A stretch of 64,000 nt of DNA, taken from positions 149,060 to 213,059 of the forward strand of contig NZ_FNFU01000005.1 in the NCBI RefSeq assembly GCF_900101115.1, written 5' to 3'. The notes under the pieces were generated by a model. That model did no database searches. It saw nothing but the letters and a program-made list of their open reading frames with translations, and was not told the DNA's origin. Positions 17,570 to 26,708 of the stretch are shown here, piece by piece (positions within the stretch are counted from its first letter, which is position 1; each line of letters opens with the position of its first letter). Origin of the DNA: Cryobacterium psychrotolerans (lineage in GTDB: Bacteria; Actinomycetota; Actinomycetes; Actinomycetales; Microbacteriaceae). A program made the position numbers and the translations under genes.

Positions 17570-18544
17570 ATGGACCTCCTAGGAATCATCCTCTGGCCAC
17601 TGAAGTGGGCGGTGGAGCTGCTTCTTGTCGCTTTCCACTGGCTGTTCTCCAACATGGGCCTCGGCTACAACGACGGAATCACCTGGGTGCTGTCCATCGT
17701 CGGCCTCGTCATCGTCGTCCGAGCCGCCCTCATCCCGATCTTCGTCAGGCAGATCAAGAGCCAGCGCAAGATGCTCGAGGTTGCGCCGCAGCTCAAGAAG
17801 ATCCAGGACAAGTACAAGGGAAAGAAGGACCAGTTCTCCCGCGAGTCCATGTCCCGCGAGACCATGGAGCTGTACAAGCGCACCGGAACGAATCCGCTGA
17901 GCTCCTGCCTTCCCCTGCTGCTGCAGATGCCCATCTTCTTCGCCCTGTTCTCCGTGCTCAACGATGCCCAGCACCTCAAGGCCGGTGTCGGACCGCTCGA
18001 CGTCGATCGGGCGCAGAGCTTCGGCAACGCATCCCTGTTCGGACAGGCCCCGCTGAGTGAGTCGTTCGCCAGCCAGTGGACACTCATGATGGCCGGTAAC
18101 CCGTACAGCGTCGCCGTCATGGTCATCGCGGCCGTCATGGTCGTGCTGATGACCGCCTCGCAGTTCATCACCCAGCTGCAGATCGTCTCGAAGAACATGT
18201 CGCCGGAGACCAAGGCGAGCCCGATGTTCAAGCAGCAGCGCATCATGCTGTACCTGCTCCCCCTCGTCTTCGCCTTCTCGGGCGTCGCGTTCCCCCTCGG
18301 CGTCATGTTCTACTGGCTCACCTCCAACATTTGGACGATGGTTCAGCAGTTCATCGTGATCCGCAACATGCCCACCCCCGGAAGCGAGGCGGCCAAGGCC
18401 CGCGAGGAACGCCTGGCCCGCAAGGGAAAGCTTGTGGCGAAAGACGGCGACATCATCATCGTCGAGGAACCGAAGAAGCCCGCGCAGCGCCAGCAGCCGG
18501 TCGGCAAGAACCGTTCAAAAAAGCAACCCGGCCCGAAGAAGTAG
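17570..18544 (+). CDS. yidC: Membrane protein insertase YidC
   Basis: YidC inserts membrane proteins alone or with SecYEG. The 324-residue Oxa1-type protein lacks the large periplasmic domain of Gram-negative YidC, as expected. Hydrophobic segments include ITWVLSIVGLVIVVRAALIP, LPLLLQMPIFFALF and LYLLPLVFAFSGVAFPLGV, followed by a basic cytoplasmic tail rich in Lys and Gln that can contact the ribosome. The cytoplasmic helical hairpin has KIQDKYKGKKDQ. Confidence 0.95.
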   Translation: MDLLGIILWPLKWAVELLLVAFHWLFSNMGLGYNDGITWVLSIVGLVIVVRAALIPIFVRQIKSQRKMLEVAPQLKKIQDKYKGKKDQFSRESMSRETMELYKRTGTNPLSSCLPLLLQMPIFFALFSVLNDAQHLKAGVGPLDVDRAQSFGNASLFGQAPLSESFASQWTLMMAGNPYSVAVMVIAAVMVVLMTASQFITQLQIVSKNMSPETKASPMFKQQRIMLYLLPLVFAFSGVAFPLGVMFYWLTSNIWTMVQQFIVIRNMPTPGSEAAKAREERLARKGKLVAKDGDIIIVEEPKKPAQRQQPVGKNRSKKQPGPKK

Positions 18545-18557
18545 ACGAGAGACCGAC

Positions 18558-19133
18558 GTGACTGACGTGACTGAAACCGACGCAACCGTGCCCGACACCG
18601 CAGCAGATTCCACCGTGCCCGAGACGCCCGTGAGCCCCGAGGGCGGCGCAGCCCACGGCGACGACTCCCCCACTGTCGACCAGCTCGAGCAGGAGGGCGA
18701 CATCGCCGCGGATTACATTGAGGAGTTCCTCGACATCTGCGACCTGGACGGCGATATCGACATCGATGCCCGCAACGGCCGCGCCTATGTGTCGGTCAAC
18801 GCCGCCGACGGAGACACGCTGCGCGTGCTGTCGAAGCCGGACACGGTCAACGCGCTCCAGGAGCTCACGCGCCTGGCCGTGCAGAACAAGACCGGCTCCT
18901 TCTCGCGCCTGATCCTGGACATCGGCGGGTCCCGTGAGGCACGCCAGGCCGAGCTGTCTGCGCTGGTCGGTCGCGCGATCGAACGCATCGAGGCCGGCGC
19001 CGCCGACGCGGCCCTGCCCCCCATGTCGTCGTATGAGCGCAAGCTCGTGCACGACCTGGTCTCGGAACGCGGTTTTGTATCCGAGTCCAATGGCGAGGGC
19101 CGCGACCGCCACACGGTCATCTCCCGCGCCTGA
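18558..19133 (+). CDS. khpB: KhpB (Jag) RNA-binding protein
   Basis: The 191-residue protein has an acidic low-complexity N-terminus (about 1-55), a KH-like domain (VDQLEQEGDIAADYIEEFLD onward) and a C-terminal R3H domain (YERKLVHDLVSERG, GRDRHTVI). KhpB/Jag proteins bind RNA and affect envelope growth in Gram-positive bacteria. The GTG at 18558 with GAGAG upstream was chosen; a second GTG three codons later is possible. The position after yidC is conserved. Confidence 0.9.
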   Translation: MTDVTETDATVPDTAADSTVPETPVSPEGGAAHGDDSPTVDQLEQEGDIAADYIEEFLDICDLDGDIDIDARNGRAYVSVNAADGDTLRVLSKPDTVNALQELTRLAVQNKTGSFSRLILDIGGSREARQAELSALVGRAIERIEAGAADAALPPMSSYERKLVHDLVSERGFVSESNGEGRDRHTVISRA

Positions 19134-19147
19134 TCAAACGCGACACG

Positions 19148-19777
19148 ATGACGGAACAACTCGAGCACGAACCTGCCGCCGCAGCGGGACTCTTCGGGGA
19201 GAGAGTTGGGATCGCACGTGCGTTCGCGCACAATTTGGCTGATCAGGGCGAGATTCGTGGATTGATCGGGCCGCTGGAACTTCCTCGTCTGTGGAGCCGG
19301 CACATCCTGAATTGTGCGATCGTGGCCCCCCTGCTGCGGCCGGGCGTTGTCGGCGATGTCGGGTCGGGTGCGGGGTTGCCTGGCCTGGTGCTGGCGATTG
19401 CACGTCCCGATGTCTCGTTCGTGCTGATCGAACCGATGGAGCGCCGGGTTGCCTGGCTGAACGACCAGGTGGACGCACTTGGCCTCGAGAACACGACCGT
19501 GCTGCGGGCGAGGGCCGAGGATGTGCGCCTCGAGCAGCCGCTGGATCAGGTGACCGCTCGGGCCGTGAGCGCATTCCGGACCCTCATCCCCCTCACCGCT
19601 CCCCTGCTTCGGCCCGGCGGTGAGATGGTGCTCATGAAGGGCGCCGGCGCACAAGCGGAGGTCGACTCGGCGGCCAAGGCGATTCGCAAGTACCGGCTGA
19701 GCAATGTTGAGGTGATTACGCTCGGTGAGGGCGTGCTGGACGAGGTCACGAGGGTCATACGGGCTACAGTGGATTAG
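19148..19777 (+). CDS. rsmG: 16S rRNA (guanine527-N7)-methyltransferase
   Basis: RsmG (GidB) methylates N7 of G527 of 16S rRNA using S-adenosylmethionine. The 209-residue protein carries the SAM-binding motif VGDVGSGAGLPGLVLAIARP and the acidic loop LIEPMERRVAWL. It follows khpB by 14 nt and precedes parA, the common order around actinobacterial origins. Confidence 0.95.
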   Translation: MTEQLEHEPAAAAGLFGERVGIARAFAHNLADQGEIRGLIGPLELPRLWSRHILNCAIVAPLLRPGVVGDVGSGAGLPGLVLAIARPDVSFVLIEPMERRVAWLNDQVDALGLENTTVLRARAEDVRLEQPLDQVTARAVSAFRTLIPLTAPLLRPGGEMVLMKGAGAQAEVDSAAKAIRKYRLSNVEVITLGEGVLDEVTRVIRATVD

Positions 19778-19857
19778 TCCCAGGTACCGCCACTCGCCGT
19801 CGGTGAGAGTCGGACCGAGGTTCCCTTTCGGGTGGCTCATCAACCGTCGAACGTAAA

Positions 19858-19873
19858 GGTTTCACGTGAAACA
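19858..19873. promoter_or_regulatory. parS site covering the parA start codon
   Basis: GGTTTCACGTGAAACA matches the parS consensus TGTTTCACGTGAAACA in 15 of 16 positions (first base differs). The parA GTG (19866-19868) lies inside it. Confidence 0.85.
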
Positions 19874-20795
19874 TCCTGGTGAAGACCAGCAAGTCAGCAG
19901 CCCAGCGGGATTCGACACGCCGCTCGCTCGTGAGATTTCGGACCTGACCCGCCGACGCCAGGCGCTCGCCTCCGAACGCCTCCCCCAGCCCGAGAAAACT
20001 CGGGTTCTGACGGTGTCGAACCAGAAGGGCGGGGTGGGTAAGACGACCACCGCGGTCAATCTCGCCGCCGCGCTGGCGAGGCAGGGCGCCCGGGTGCTCG
20101 TGATCGACCTGGACCCGCAGGGCAACGCCTCAACGGCGCTCGGAGTCGAGCATCGGGCCGAAACCCGCAGCGTGTACGACGTCATCATCAACGACATGCC
20201 GCTCGCCGATGTCGTTCAGAAGAGCCCGGAATTCGGTGCGCTGTTCTGCGTTCCGGCGACGATTCACCTGGCTGGAGCGGAAATCGAACTGGTTTCGCTG
20301 GTTGCGCGCGAACAGCGGCTTCGACGCGCACTGGATCTGCATGTGCGCGAAATGACGGATCCGTATCACTATGTGTTCATCGACTGTCCCCCGTCGCTGG
20401 GCCTGCTGACAATCAATGCCTTCGTCGCTGCCCGGGAAGTTCTGATCCCGATCCAGTGTGAGTACTACGCGCTCGAGGGCCTGAGCCAGCTTCTCAAGAA
20501 CATCGAACTCATCGAGAAGCACCTCAATCCCGACCTCGCGGTCTCAACGATCCTGCTCACGATGTACGACAGCCGAACGAACCTGGCCAACCAGGTGGCC
20601 CAGGATGTGCGCGACCACTTCCCGGATCAGGTGCTGGATACCCTGATTCCGCGTTCCGTGCGGGTGTCCGAGGCTCCGAGCTACGGGCAGAGTGTGATCA
20701 GTTACGATTTGAACTCCGCAGGATCGCTTTCCTACCTCGAAGCAGCGGCAGAAATCGCCCGGCGGGGCGCCCCAGAAACAGGAGCACAGCAATAA
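19866..20795 (+). CDS. parA: Chromosome partitioning ATPase ParA (Soj)
   Basis: ParA is the ATPase that moves ParB-parS complexes. The 309-residue protein has the deviant Walker A KGGVGKTT (54-61), VIDLDPQGN and FIDCPPSLGLLTINAF. The GTG start at 19866 lies in a parS site; no better start precedes the Walker motif at normal family length. The parA stop overlaps the parB ATG by one base. Confidence 0.95.
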   Translation: MKHPGEDQQVSSPAGFDTPLAREISDLTRRRQALASERLPQPEKTRVLTVSNQKGGVGKTTTAVNLAAALARQGARVLVIDLDPQGNASTALGVEHRAETRSVYDVIINDMPLADVVQKSPEFGALFCVPATIHLAGAEIELVSLVAREQRLRRALDLHVREMTDPYHYVFIDCPPSLGLLTINAFVAAREVLIPIQCEYYALEGLSQLLKNIELIEKHLNPDLAVSTILLTMYDSRTNLANQVAQDVRDHFPDQVLDTLIPRSVRVSEAPSYGQSVISYDLNSAGSLSYLEAAAEIARRGAPETGAQQ

Positions 20796-21772
20796 TGGCG
20801 AAACGGACTGGCCTCGGCCGCGGCATTGGCGCATTGATTCCCGTTCAGGACCCGGCTCGGCTCTCCCGCCCGGTGGACGTCTTCTTCCCCTACGCGGAAG
20901 GGCAGGACCCCGACAAGGCGCCGGCCGCGGACGTGGCGGATGAACCGGAGGATCTCCTCCCCGTGCCCGGGGCCCGGCTCGCGCACCTCGACCCGGCCGA
21001 TATCGTTCCGAACGCGGTTCAGCCCCGCACCGTCTTCGACGAGAGCGACCTGTCGGAACTGATCCACAGCATCCGCGAAGTCGGCGTCTTGCAGCCGATC
21101 GTGGTGCGACCGCTCCTGGAACAGCCGGGCAAGTACGAATTGGTCATGGGCGAACGTCGCCTGCGGGCGAGCAAGGCGATCGGGCTGCCGAGCATTCCCG
21201 CCGTTGTTCGTGAGACCGCGGATGTCGACATGCTCCGCGACGCCCTGCTCGAGAACCTGCACCGCGCACAGCTCAACCCGCTCGAAGAGGCGTCGGCGTA
21301 CCAGCAACTGCTGGCCGACTTCGGCATCACGCAGGAGGAGCTCGCGACGCGGATTGGTCGGTCTCGGCCGCAAATCACGAATACCCTGCGTCTGCTGAAA
21401 CTTCCGGAACCGGTGCAGCTTCGGGTGGCCGCGGGTGTGCTCAGTGCCGGCCACGCGCGGGCGATCCTGTCCGTGGGAGACCACCAGGGGATGTTGCGCC
21501 TCGCCGACAAGATCGTCAACGAAGACCTCTCGGTTCGCGCGGCCGAGGCGGCCGCGACCGCGGTGCCCAAAGCGGCGTCGACGCGCCCCGCGCCGGGGAA
21601 GCGGCAGGGTCACCTAGACGAGATCGCGGAACGCCTCGGCGACCGCCTCGACACGCGTGTGAAGATCAACTTGGGAGCAAGAAAAGGCCAGATCACAGTG
21701 GATTTCGCTACGATCGGTGACCTCAACCGCATCCTCGTCGTCCTGGGCGAGCCCGGCTTCGGAGCGAACTAG
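20795..21772 (+). CDS. parB: Chromosome partitioning protein ParB (Spo0J)
   Basis: ParB binds parS, spreads using CTP and recruits SMC and ParA. The 325-residue protein has the N-terminal CTP-binding region with GERRLRASKAIG, a helix-turn-helix region (TQEELATRIGRSRPQITNTL) and a C-terminal dimer domain (VKINLGARKGQITVDF). It is translationally coupled to parA, and its binding sites fill the spacer downstream. Confidence 0.96.
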   Translation: MAKRTGLGRGIGALIPVQDPARLSRPVDVFFPYAEGQDPDKAPAADVADEPEDLLPVPGARLAHLDPADIVPNAVQPRTVFDESDLSELIHSIREVGVLQPIVVRPLLEQPGKYELVMGERRLRASKAIGLPSIPAVVRETADVDMLRDALLENLHRAQLNPLEEASAYQQLLADFGITQEELATRIGRSRPQITNTLRLLKLPEPVQLRVAAGVLSAGHARAILSVGDHQGMLRLADKIVNEDLSVRAAEAAATAVPKAASTRPAPGKRQGHLDEIAERLGDRLDTRVKINLGARKGQITVDFATIGDLNRILVVLGEPGFGAN

Positions 21773-21914
21773 CTTTCGACCCGCAGGATCGTTCCTGACG
21801 AGGTGAAAACCGCCAAATTAACCTCAGTTCTGCGCCGGATCTGCAAACAGAAGCTGGCGTTGGGGCCGCCGATGATCGCCCCGGGCCGAGTCCGGCACGC
21901 AGGCTGAGGCCGCA

Positions 21915-21930
21915 TGTTTCACGTGAAACA
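21915..21930. promoter_or_regulatory. parS site, perfect
   Basis: TGTTTCACGTGAAACA matches the consensus at all 16 positions. Confidence 0.95.
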
Positions 21931-22137
21931 TCTTCGCTGCCGACCGTTTCAGCGGTGCTGCTTGCGGGCTGCTTGCTGTGTTTCTCGTGGCGCAGCCAGC
22001 CGGAGTTCCGCGTTCCCCTATCTGCCGTATGGGGACGCGCGGGATGATTCGCCCACGGCGGGCGAAGGGACTTCACGAGCACGCCAGCGTGTCGGTAGTT
22101 TTGATCCTTTGGGCGGTCCCCGTTATGGGGGAGTGTA

Positions 22138-22153
22138 CGTTTCACGTGAAACA
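22138..22153. promoter_or_regulatory. parS site, one mismatch
   Basis: CGTTTCACGTGAAACA differs from the consensus only at the first base. Confidence 0.9.
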
Positions 22154-22379
22154 TCAGCACCCCCGACGACATCTGTGGTCTTCGGCGGGTCCAAGCGGCC
22201 CAGGCGGACCCAAATCGGTGAGACTTCGGCGCAGGGACGGAACCCCATGAACTCTCCCCTGCTGGTGCGATCATGACCACCTTGTGTAGGTTCGCGCTTC
22301 CGTCGGAGAGTGTTTCCCACGGCAGTAATCCGCGCACGAGTTCCATCAGGCCCGGGTCTCTTACGCGCACCGTGCCGCA

Positions 22380-22395
22380 CGTTTCACGTGAAACA
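22380..22395. promoter_or_regulatory. parS site, one mismatch
   Basis: CGTTTCACGTGAAACA differs from the consensus only at the first base. Confidence 0.9.
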
Positions 22396-22573
22396 TGCCC
22401 GATAGCGAGTGGTTCCGGGGCGGAGCGTGCCCTTGCAAGCCTGAATCTTTCCCCAACGCCGCCCGGGCGTGCCCCGATGTGACGCCGATTTCCCGCAGTG
22501 GAGGCCATCCTGAGGGCCGACTTTCCCTGTGTGTGCCGTATTGACGGGGATGGGGTCCATGAGTGCCCAGCAA

Positions 22574-22589
22574 TGTTTCACGTGAAACA
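22574..22589. promoter_or_regulatory. parS site, perfect
   Basis: TGTTTCACGTGAAACA matches at all 16 positions. Confidence 0.95.
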
Positions 22590-22821
22590 TGCCCTCTGCG
22601 CGGCCGAGAGTTGCGGCCATTCCGCTGCACCCAGTAAGTCTTACAGAAAACATGCGAGTCGGTTCGCGCGTGCCAACTTAGGCTCCAGGCGTGCACGCAC
22701 CGCTGTCGTGGTGAGGCTCCTTTCCGGAGAGAGAGCCGAACTTTGCAGATCGGCCCCGAAAATGCCCCGCCTGAAGGCGTTGTGGGGCAACGTTCCAAGA
22801 ATGCAGCCCCAAAGACCATGG

Positions 22822-22837
22822 GGTTTCACGTGAAACA
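22822..22837. promoter_or_regulatory. parS site, one mismatch
   Basis: GGTTTCACGTGAAACA differs from the consensus only at the first base. Confidence 0.9.
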
Positions 22838-23039
22838 TTGCCCCTGCTTGTCTCGGGACAGGTCTCGCGGGAACAGGTGGGTGACCCCGGGTGGCGATAT
22901 CAGGACATTCGTGGGAGCTTGGTCATCCAGGGGCGCAGCCCCGGCCGACCAGGCCACTATCCCCAGAAATCGACCCGTCTCGCGTCGAACGTTTACGCTG
23001 GGTTGATCCAGCTAAGGGCCGTTTGCGGTGAACCAGCAG

Positions 23040-23055
23040 TGTTTCACGTGAAACA
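23040..23055. promoter_or_regulatory. parS site, perfect
   Basis: TGTTTCACGTGAAACA matches at all 16 positions. Confidence 0.95.
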
Positions 23056-23220
23056 TGACGAATCCGGACGCCACGAGTGGTCCCTGGCGCCCGGAACGTG
23101 TGGCCAACTCAGGAGATCCGTAGATTTTCGAGGGTCCGACCGGACTGCTCCGGCTGTCGCCGGCGGAATTTCCTGAGTTAGCCCCACGCTGGTGCTCTGC
23201 GCGGGACTGACAGCGGAACA

Positions 23221-23280
23221 GGTGGGCAGAACGGGGCGCGGGTGGGCGGAACGGGGCGCGGGTGGGCTGAACGGGTGGCG
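23221..23280. repeat. Three tandem 20-bp repeats
   Basis: A 20-bp unit of the form GGTGGGCnGAACGGGGCGCG is repeated three times in register; the third copy is diverged at its end. It lies between two parS sites and has no spacers, so it is not CRISPR. Confidence 0.8.
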
Positions 23281-23767
23281 GATGGATCTTGGTCTGGTGT
23301 GACAAGGCGATGTGCCGTGGGCAAGCAGAGAAACACGTTGCGTTCGGCGTCCTGGGCGCCGGGAAAGAGTGACACTGAGGCACGCGATATCCCCGTACGG
23401 GAACCGGGGAGAGGTCAACTCAGGAGGTCCGGGGCCCGCAGGTGGTTTTCGCGCACTGGTTCGGCCCGCGTGGCCGGAATCTGCTGAGCTGGCTCCGGAT
23501 GAACTCGGCCGTCGCCGGAGGCCGCGTGCGACGATCGGAGATTCGTGCACCGCATTCCGGTTTCCCGGGATGCCGGCCCGATAGCACTCGTCCTGCTGCG
23601 CTGCTGCAGCTGTTGCTAAGGAAGAAGCTGCTGCTGTCGCAAAGCAAGTAAATGACCGGATATGCAATTTGATCAGCAATTTTCTATAGACGACCTAGTG
23701 TGTCAGCGCGCGTCGATTACGCGGCTTGCATGAGCTGACACACCGGTCAGTCGGGCGACGCCGGGAG

Positions 23768-23783
23768 TGTTTCACGTGAAACA
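23768..23783. promoter_or_regulatory. parS site, perfect
   Basis: TGTTTCACGTGAAACA matches at all 16 positions. It lies 728 bp from its neighbour, about three times the usual gap. Confidence 0.95.
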
Positions 23784-23790
23784 TCGGCCG

Positions 23791-23820
23791 CACCCGCACC
23801 CGCACCCGCACCCGCACCCG
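23791..23820. repeat. Hexanucleotide microsatellite (CACCCG)5
   Basis: CACCCG is repeated five times without error, starting 8 bp after the last parS site. Confidence 0.9.
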
Positions 23821-23918
23821 GAGCACCACCGGGGCCCAGGTCGCACAAACAGTTCCCGGGCCTGCGGCGCCCCGGGGGAGGGGTTCTCCCTCGACGGATC
23901 CGGGACGGAAGAAAAAAA

Positions 23919-24875
23919 TCAGGCTTCGGCGACAGCCGCCCGGGCGAGCGCCGCGTAGACCGCGCCGAGCGACTCGCCCGATGCCTCGATCGCCTGCGGG
24001 ACCAGCGACGTCTCGGTCAGCCCGGGCAGAACATTGGCCTCCAGGAACCACGGCGTCCCCGCCGCGTCGACGATGAGGTCGATCCGGGACAGGTGGCGGA
24101 GGCCCAGGAGCGAATGGATCGCAACCGCAGTCGACTCGACAGCCGCAAGGACGGTCGGGTCCATGCGAGCGGGAGCGTAGAACAGGGTCTCGCCGGCGTT
24201 GTAGCGCGCCTCGAAGCTGTACACCCCGCTCAGGGGAACAATCTCGACCGCGGGGAGGGCGATGGGGCCCTCGCCCTTGTCGATAACCGTCACCGAAACC
24301 TCCGTGCCGGAGATGCGGGACTCGACCAGGGCGACATCGGCGTAGGCATAGGCGTCCACCATCGCGCGCGGCAGTCCGGCCGCGGCGGTGACGATAGTCA
24401 CCCCCTGCGCGGACCCGCCCTGAGCCGGCTTGACCACGAGGGGCGCGGGCAGGGCGGCGAGCAGCCGTTCGAGAACACTCGTCGCGCCGAGGTCGCGGAA
24501 GGTCTCCTTCGAGAGGGCGACGGATGCCGGCGTCGCGTAACCGGCCCGGCGCACGAGTACCTTCGCCGTGGGCTTGGACCAGGCCAGGGCGGCCGCTTCG
24601 CCGCGCGCGCCGACGTGGGGGATACCCGTGGTCTCGATCAACGCGAGGAGCGCACCGTCTTCACCGGTCGCCCCGTGCAGCGTTGGCCAGATGACATCCG
24701 GGTTGCGATCGACGAGTTCGGAGAGCAGCCCGGCGTGCGGGTCGATCACCGTGACGTCGTGGCCCGCTCCGGTCAGGGCATCGGCCAGGCGGCGTCCCGA
24801 GCGAAGGGACACCTCACGTTCGTGCGAGATCCCGCCCGCCAGCACAACGATGTCGAGGGGTACGAATTCGGTCAT
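23919..24875 (-). CDS. D-alanine--D-alanine ligase family (ATP-grasp)
   Basis: The 318-residue ATP-grasp protein has the Ddl N-terminal motif GGISHEREVSLRSG, HGATGEDGALLALIE, the nucleotide loop KPAQGGSAQGV and the metal-binding C-terminus WFLEANVLPGLTETSLVPQA (Ddl usually has EVNT here). The likely reaction is ATP-dependent D-Ala-D-Ala formation for peptidoglycan. A second, longer Ddl elsewhere is common in these bacteria, so this copy could have another dipeptide substrate. It converges on parB across the centromere region. Confidence 0.82.
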   Translation of the reverse strand: MTEFVPLDIVVLAGGISHEREVSLRSGRRLADALTGAGHDVTVIDPHAGLLSELVDRNPDVIWPTLHGATGEDGALLALIETTGIPHVGARGEAAALAWSKPTAKVLVRRAGYATPASVALSKETFRDLGATSVLERLLAALPAPLVVKPAQGGSAQGVTIVTAAAGLPRAMVDAYAYADVALVESRISGTEVSVTVIDKGEGPIALPAVEIVPLSGVYSFEARYNAGETLFYAPARMDPTVLAAVESTAVAIHSLLGLRHLSRIDLIVDAAGTPWFLEANVLPGLTETSLVPQAIEASGESLGAVYAALARAAVAEA

Positions 24876-24914
24876 GATCAGGGAGTTTCCTTGCTCTAAC
24901 TGAGGCGGACGAGA

Positions 24915-26234
24915 TCAGGAGGCGTCGGGCGGCGGGGAGCCGAAGCGCGAATCGGCGCTGGGGGCATGCAGTGAGCCGGTTCCGGCGAAGGTGTCGAGCA
25001 GGTCCAGTTCGTCCCGGATGACCGTGGCCAGCCTGCGCACACCGAGCCGGATCTGATCCGGGGTCGGGTAACAGAACGACAGGCGCATGTTCCGGCGCCC
25101 ATCGCCGTTCGCGAAGAAGGCGGTCCCCGGCGTATAGGCCACGAGCTCGGTGACCGCTCGGGGAAGCATTGCCTTCGAGTCGAGCTCATCGGGCAGCGTG
25201 ACCCAGACATAGAAGCCGCCGTTGGGGTTCGTCCAGGTCAGCTCCGGGAGGTATTCCTCCAGGGCGCCGACCAGGGCGTTCTTGCGCTCACGGTACACGT
25301 CGCGGAACGTGTTGATCTGACCCTTCCAATCGGCGGTGGACAGATACTCGGAGATCACGGACTGGGTAAACGAACTGGGCGACAACACGGCGGCCTCGTT
25401 CGCGAGCACGAGCTTCTCCCGGATGGCGTGCGGAGCGAGCGCCCAGCCGACGCGAAAGCCCGGTGCCAGGGTCTTGGAGAAGGTGCCCAGGTACACGACG
25501 CCGTCCTCTTCGACCGAGCGCATGGCATCCGGCGCGGGGCGGTCGAAGTACAACAATCCGTAGGGGTTGTCTTCCAGCACGAGGATGTCATTCTGCCTGG
25601 CGATCTCGAGCACCTCGAGGCGCCGCTCCCAGCTCAGAGTCACGCCGGCCGGGTTATGGAAACTCGGGATCGTGTACAGGAACTTGATCCTCTTCCCGGC
25701 GGACTTCAGCCGGGCAATGTGCTCGCGCAGCGCTTCCGGGATGAGACCGTTCTCGTCCATCGGGACGTGCTCGACCTCGGCCTGGTAGGACTTGAAGATG
25801 ACGAGGGCCGTGACGTAGCTTGGCCCCTCGGAGAGGACAACGTCCCCCGGGTCGAGAAAGAGCTTGCTGACGAGTTCCAGCGCGTGCTGCGATCCGGTCG
25901 TCACAACGACATCGTCGGCGTTGGCCCGGATGCCTTCGAGCGCCATCACGTCGAGGATCTGCTCGCGCAGCAGGGGAATGCCCTGCCCCGAGCCGTACTG
26001 CAACGCCGCGGCGCCGCGCTCGCGCATGACACGTTCCATGGCGTCGATCACGAGGTTCTGCGGCAGGGCGGCCACGTACGGCATGCCGCCGGCCAGCGAG
26101 ACGACCTCGGGGCGGGATGCCACGGCGAACAGGGCGCGCACCTCCGAGGCGCGCAATCCAGCGGCCCGGTCCGCGTAGTGGTGATACCACGGGTCGAGGT
26201 TGTTGCCGGCCTGGGAGGAGCCCTGTTCTGTCAC
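24915..26234 (-). CDS. PLP-dependent class I aminotransferase
   Basis: The 439-residue protein is a fold-type I aminotransferase of the LysN/2-aminoadipate-like group without a GntR domain. It has SLAGGMPY near the N-terminus, YGSGQGIPLLREQI, YTIPSFHNPAGVTLS, LVLEDNPYGLLYFD, the PLP-lysine motif GTFSKTLAPGFRVGW (the Lys of SKT) and NMRLSFCYP with the carboxylate-binding Arg. The substrate cannot be told from sequence. It is followed by ddl with a 39-nt gap, so co-transcription is plausible. Confidence 0.88.
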   Translation of the reverse strand: MTEQGSSQAGNNLDPWYHHYADRAAGLRASEVRALFAVASRPEVVSLAGGMPYVAALPQNLVIDAMERVMRERGAAALQYGSGQGIPLLREQILDVMALEGIRANADDVVVTTGSQHALELVSKLFLDPGDVVLSEGPSYVTALVIFKSYQAEVEHVPMDENGLIPEALREHIARLKSAGKRIKFLYTIPSFHNPAGVTLSWERRLEVLEIARQNDILVLEDNPYGLLYFDRPAPDAMRSVEEDGVVYLGTFSKTLAPGFRVGWALAPHAIREKLVLANEAAVLSPSSFTQSVISEYLSTADWKGQINTFRDVYRERKNALVGALEEYLPELTWTNPNGGFYVWVTLPDELDSKAMLPRAVTELVAYTPGTAFFANGDGRRNMRLSFCYPTPDQIRLGVRRLATVIRDELDLLDTFAGTGSLHAPSADSRFGSPPPDAS

Positions 26235-26317
26235 GTCACGTCCGATCTGGTGTGCTCTTCATCGTATGGGGTCTTCTGCGGCGCCCTCGAAGTGTGTCCC
26301 GGCCGGGAGCACAAGAA

Positions 26318-26349
26318 AAGACCCGCCCGGCGTGAGCCGGACGGGTCTT
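26318..26349 (-). terminator. Rho-independent terminator behind trxA
   Basis: On the minus strand a long GC stem (AAGACCCG arm pairing with CGGGTCTT, with an inner CCGGC/GCCGG part) is followed by TTCTTG. It separates trxA from the downstream aminotransferase gene. Confidence 0.85.
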
Positions 26350-26374
26350 CGTTCCTCAGGAACCAGCCGGTCGG

Positions 26375-26698
26375 CTACGCGAGGTAGGCGGCCAGGTCGG
26401 CTTCGAGGGCAGGCTTCGGCTTGGCGCCGATGACGGTCTTGACGACCTCGCCCTTCTGGAACACCTTCATCGCGGGGATGGAGGTGATCTGGTACTTCGC
26501 GGCCAGGCCCGGGTTGTCATCGACGTTCAGCTTGACGATGTCGAGCTTGTCGGCGTGCTCATGCGCGATCTGGTCCAGGATCGGGCTGACGGCGCGACAG
26601 GGGCCACACCACTCCGCCCAGAAGTCCACCAGAACGGTCTTCTCGTTTTTGATGACTTCCTGGTCGAAGGTTGCCTCTGTAACGGCACGTGCAGTCAT
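26375..26698 (-). CDS. trxA: Thioredoxin
   Basis: The 107-residue protein reduces protein disulfides using the WCGPC active site (in FWAEWCGPCR). The cis-Pro loop is TSIPAMKVF. The ATG at 26698 has AAGGAG upstream; the open frame before it overlaps the trxB end. It follows trxB by 10 nt, so both are in one transcript with a probable SigR/SigH-type promoter in front of trxB. Confidence 0.96.
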   Translation of the reverse strand: MTARAVTEATFDQEVIKNEKTVLVDFWAEWCGPCRAVSPILDQIAHEHADKLDIVKLNVDDNPGLAAKYQITSIPAMKVFQKGEVVKTVIGAKPKPALEADLAAYLA

Positions 26699-26708
26699 GT
26701 CATTCTCC

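Larger units (their letters stand above)
21773..23918. other. Gene-free centromere region with seven parS sites
   Basis: About 2.1 kb between parB and the convergent ddl gene has only short overlapping frames, several of which simply read through parS (giving VSRET or MFHVKH in different frames). Sites lie at 21915, 22138, 22380, 22574, 22822, 23040 and 23768. Gaps between the first six are 194-248 bp. No RNA gene was recognised. Two short tandem repeats are listed separately. Confidence 0.85.

Noticed and set aside
23221..23280. Tandem repeats considered as CRISPR
   Set aside because: There are no unique spacers and no cas genes.
21723..23679. Several frames of 100-260 codons between parB and ddl
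   Set aside because: They overlap on both strands, read through parS (VSRET, MFHVKH) and show no conserved sequence.
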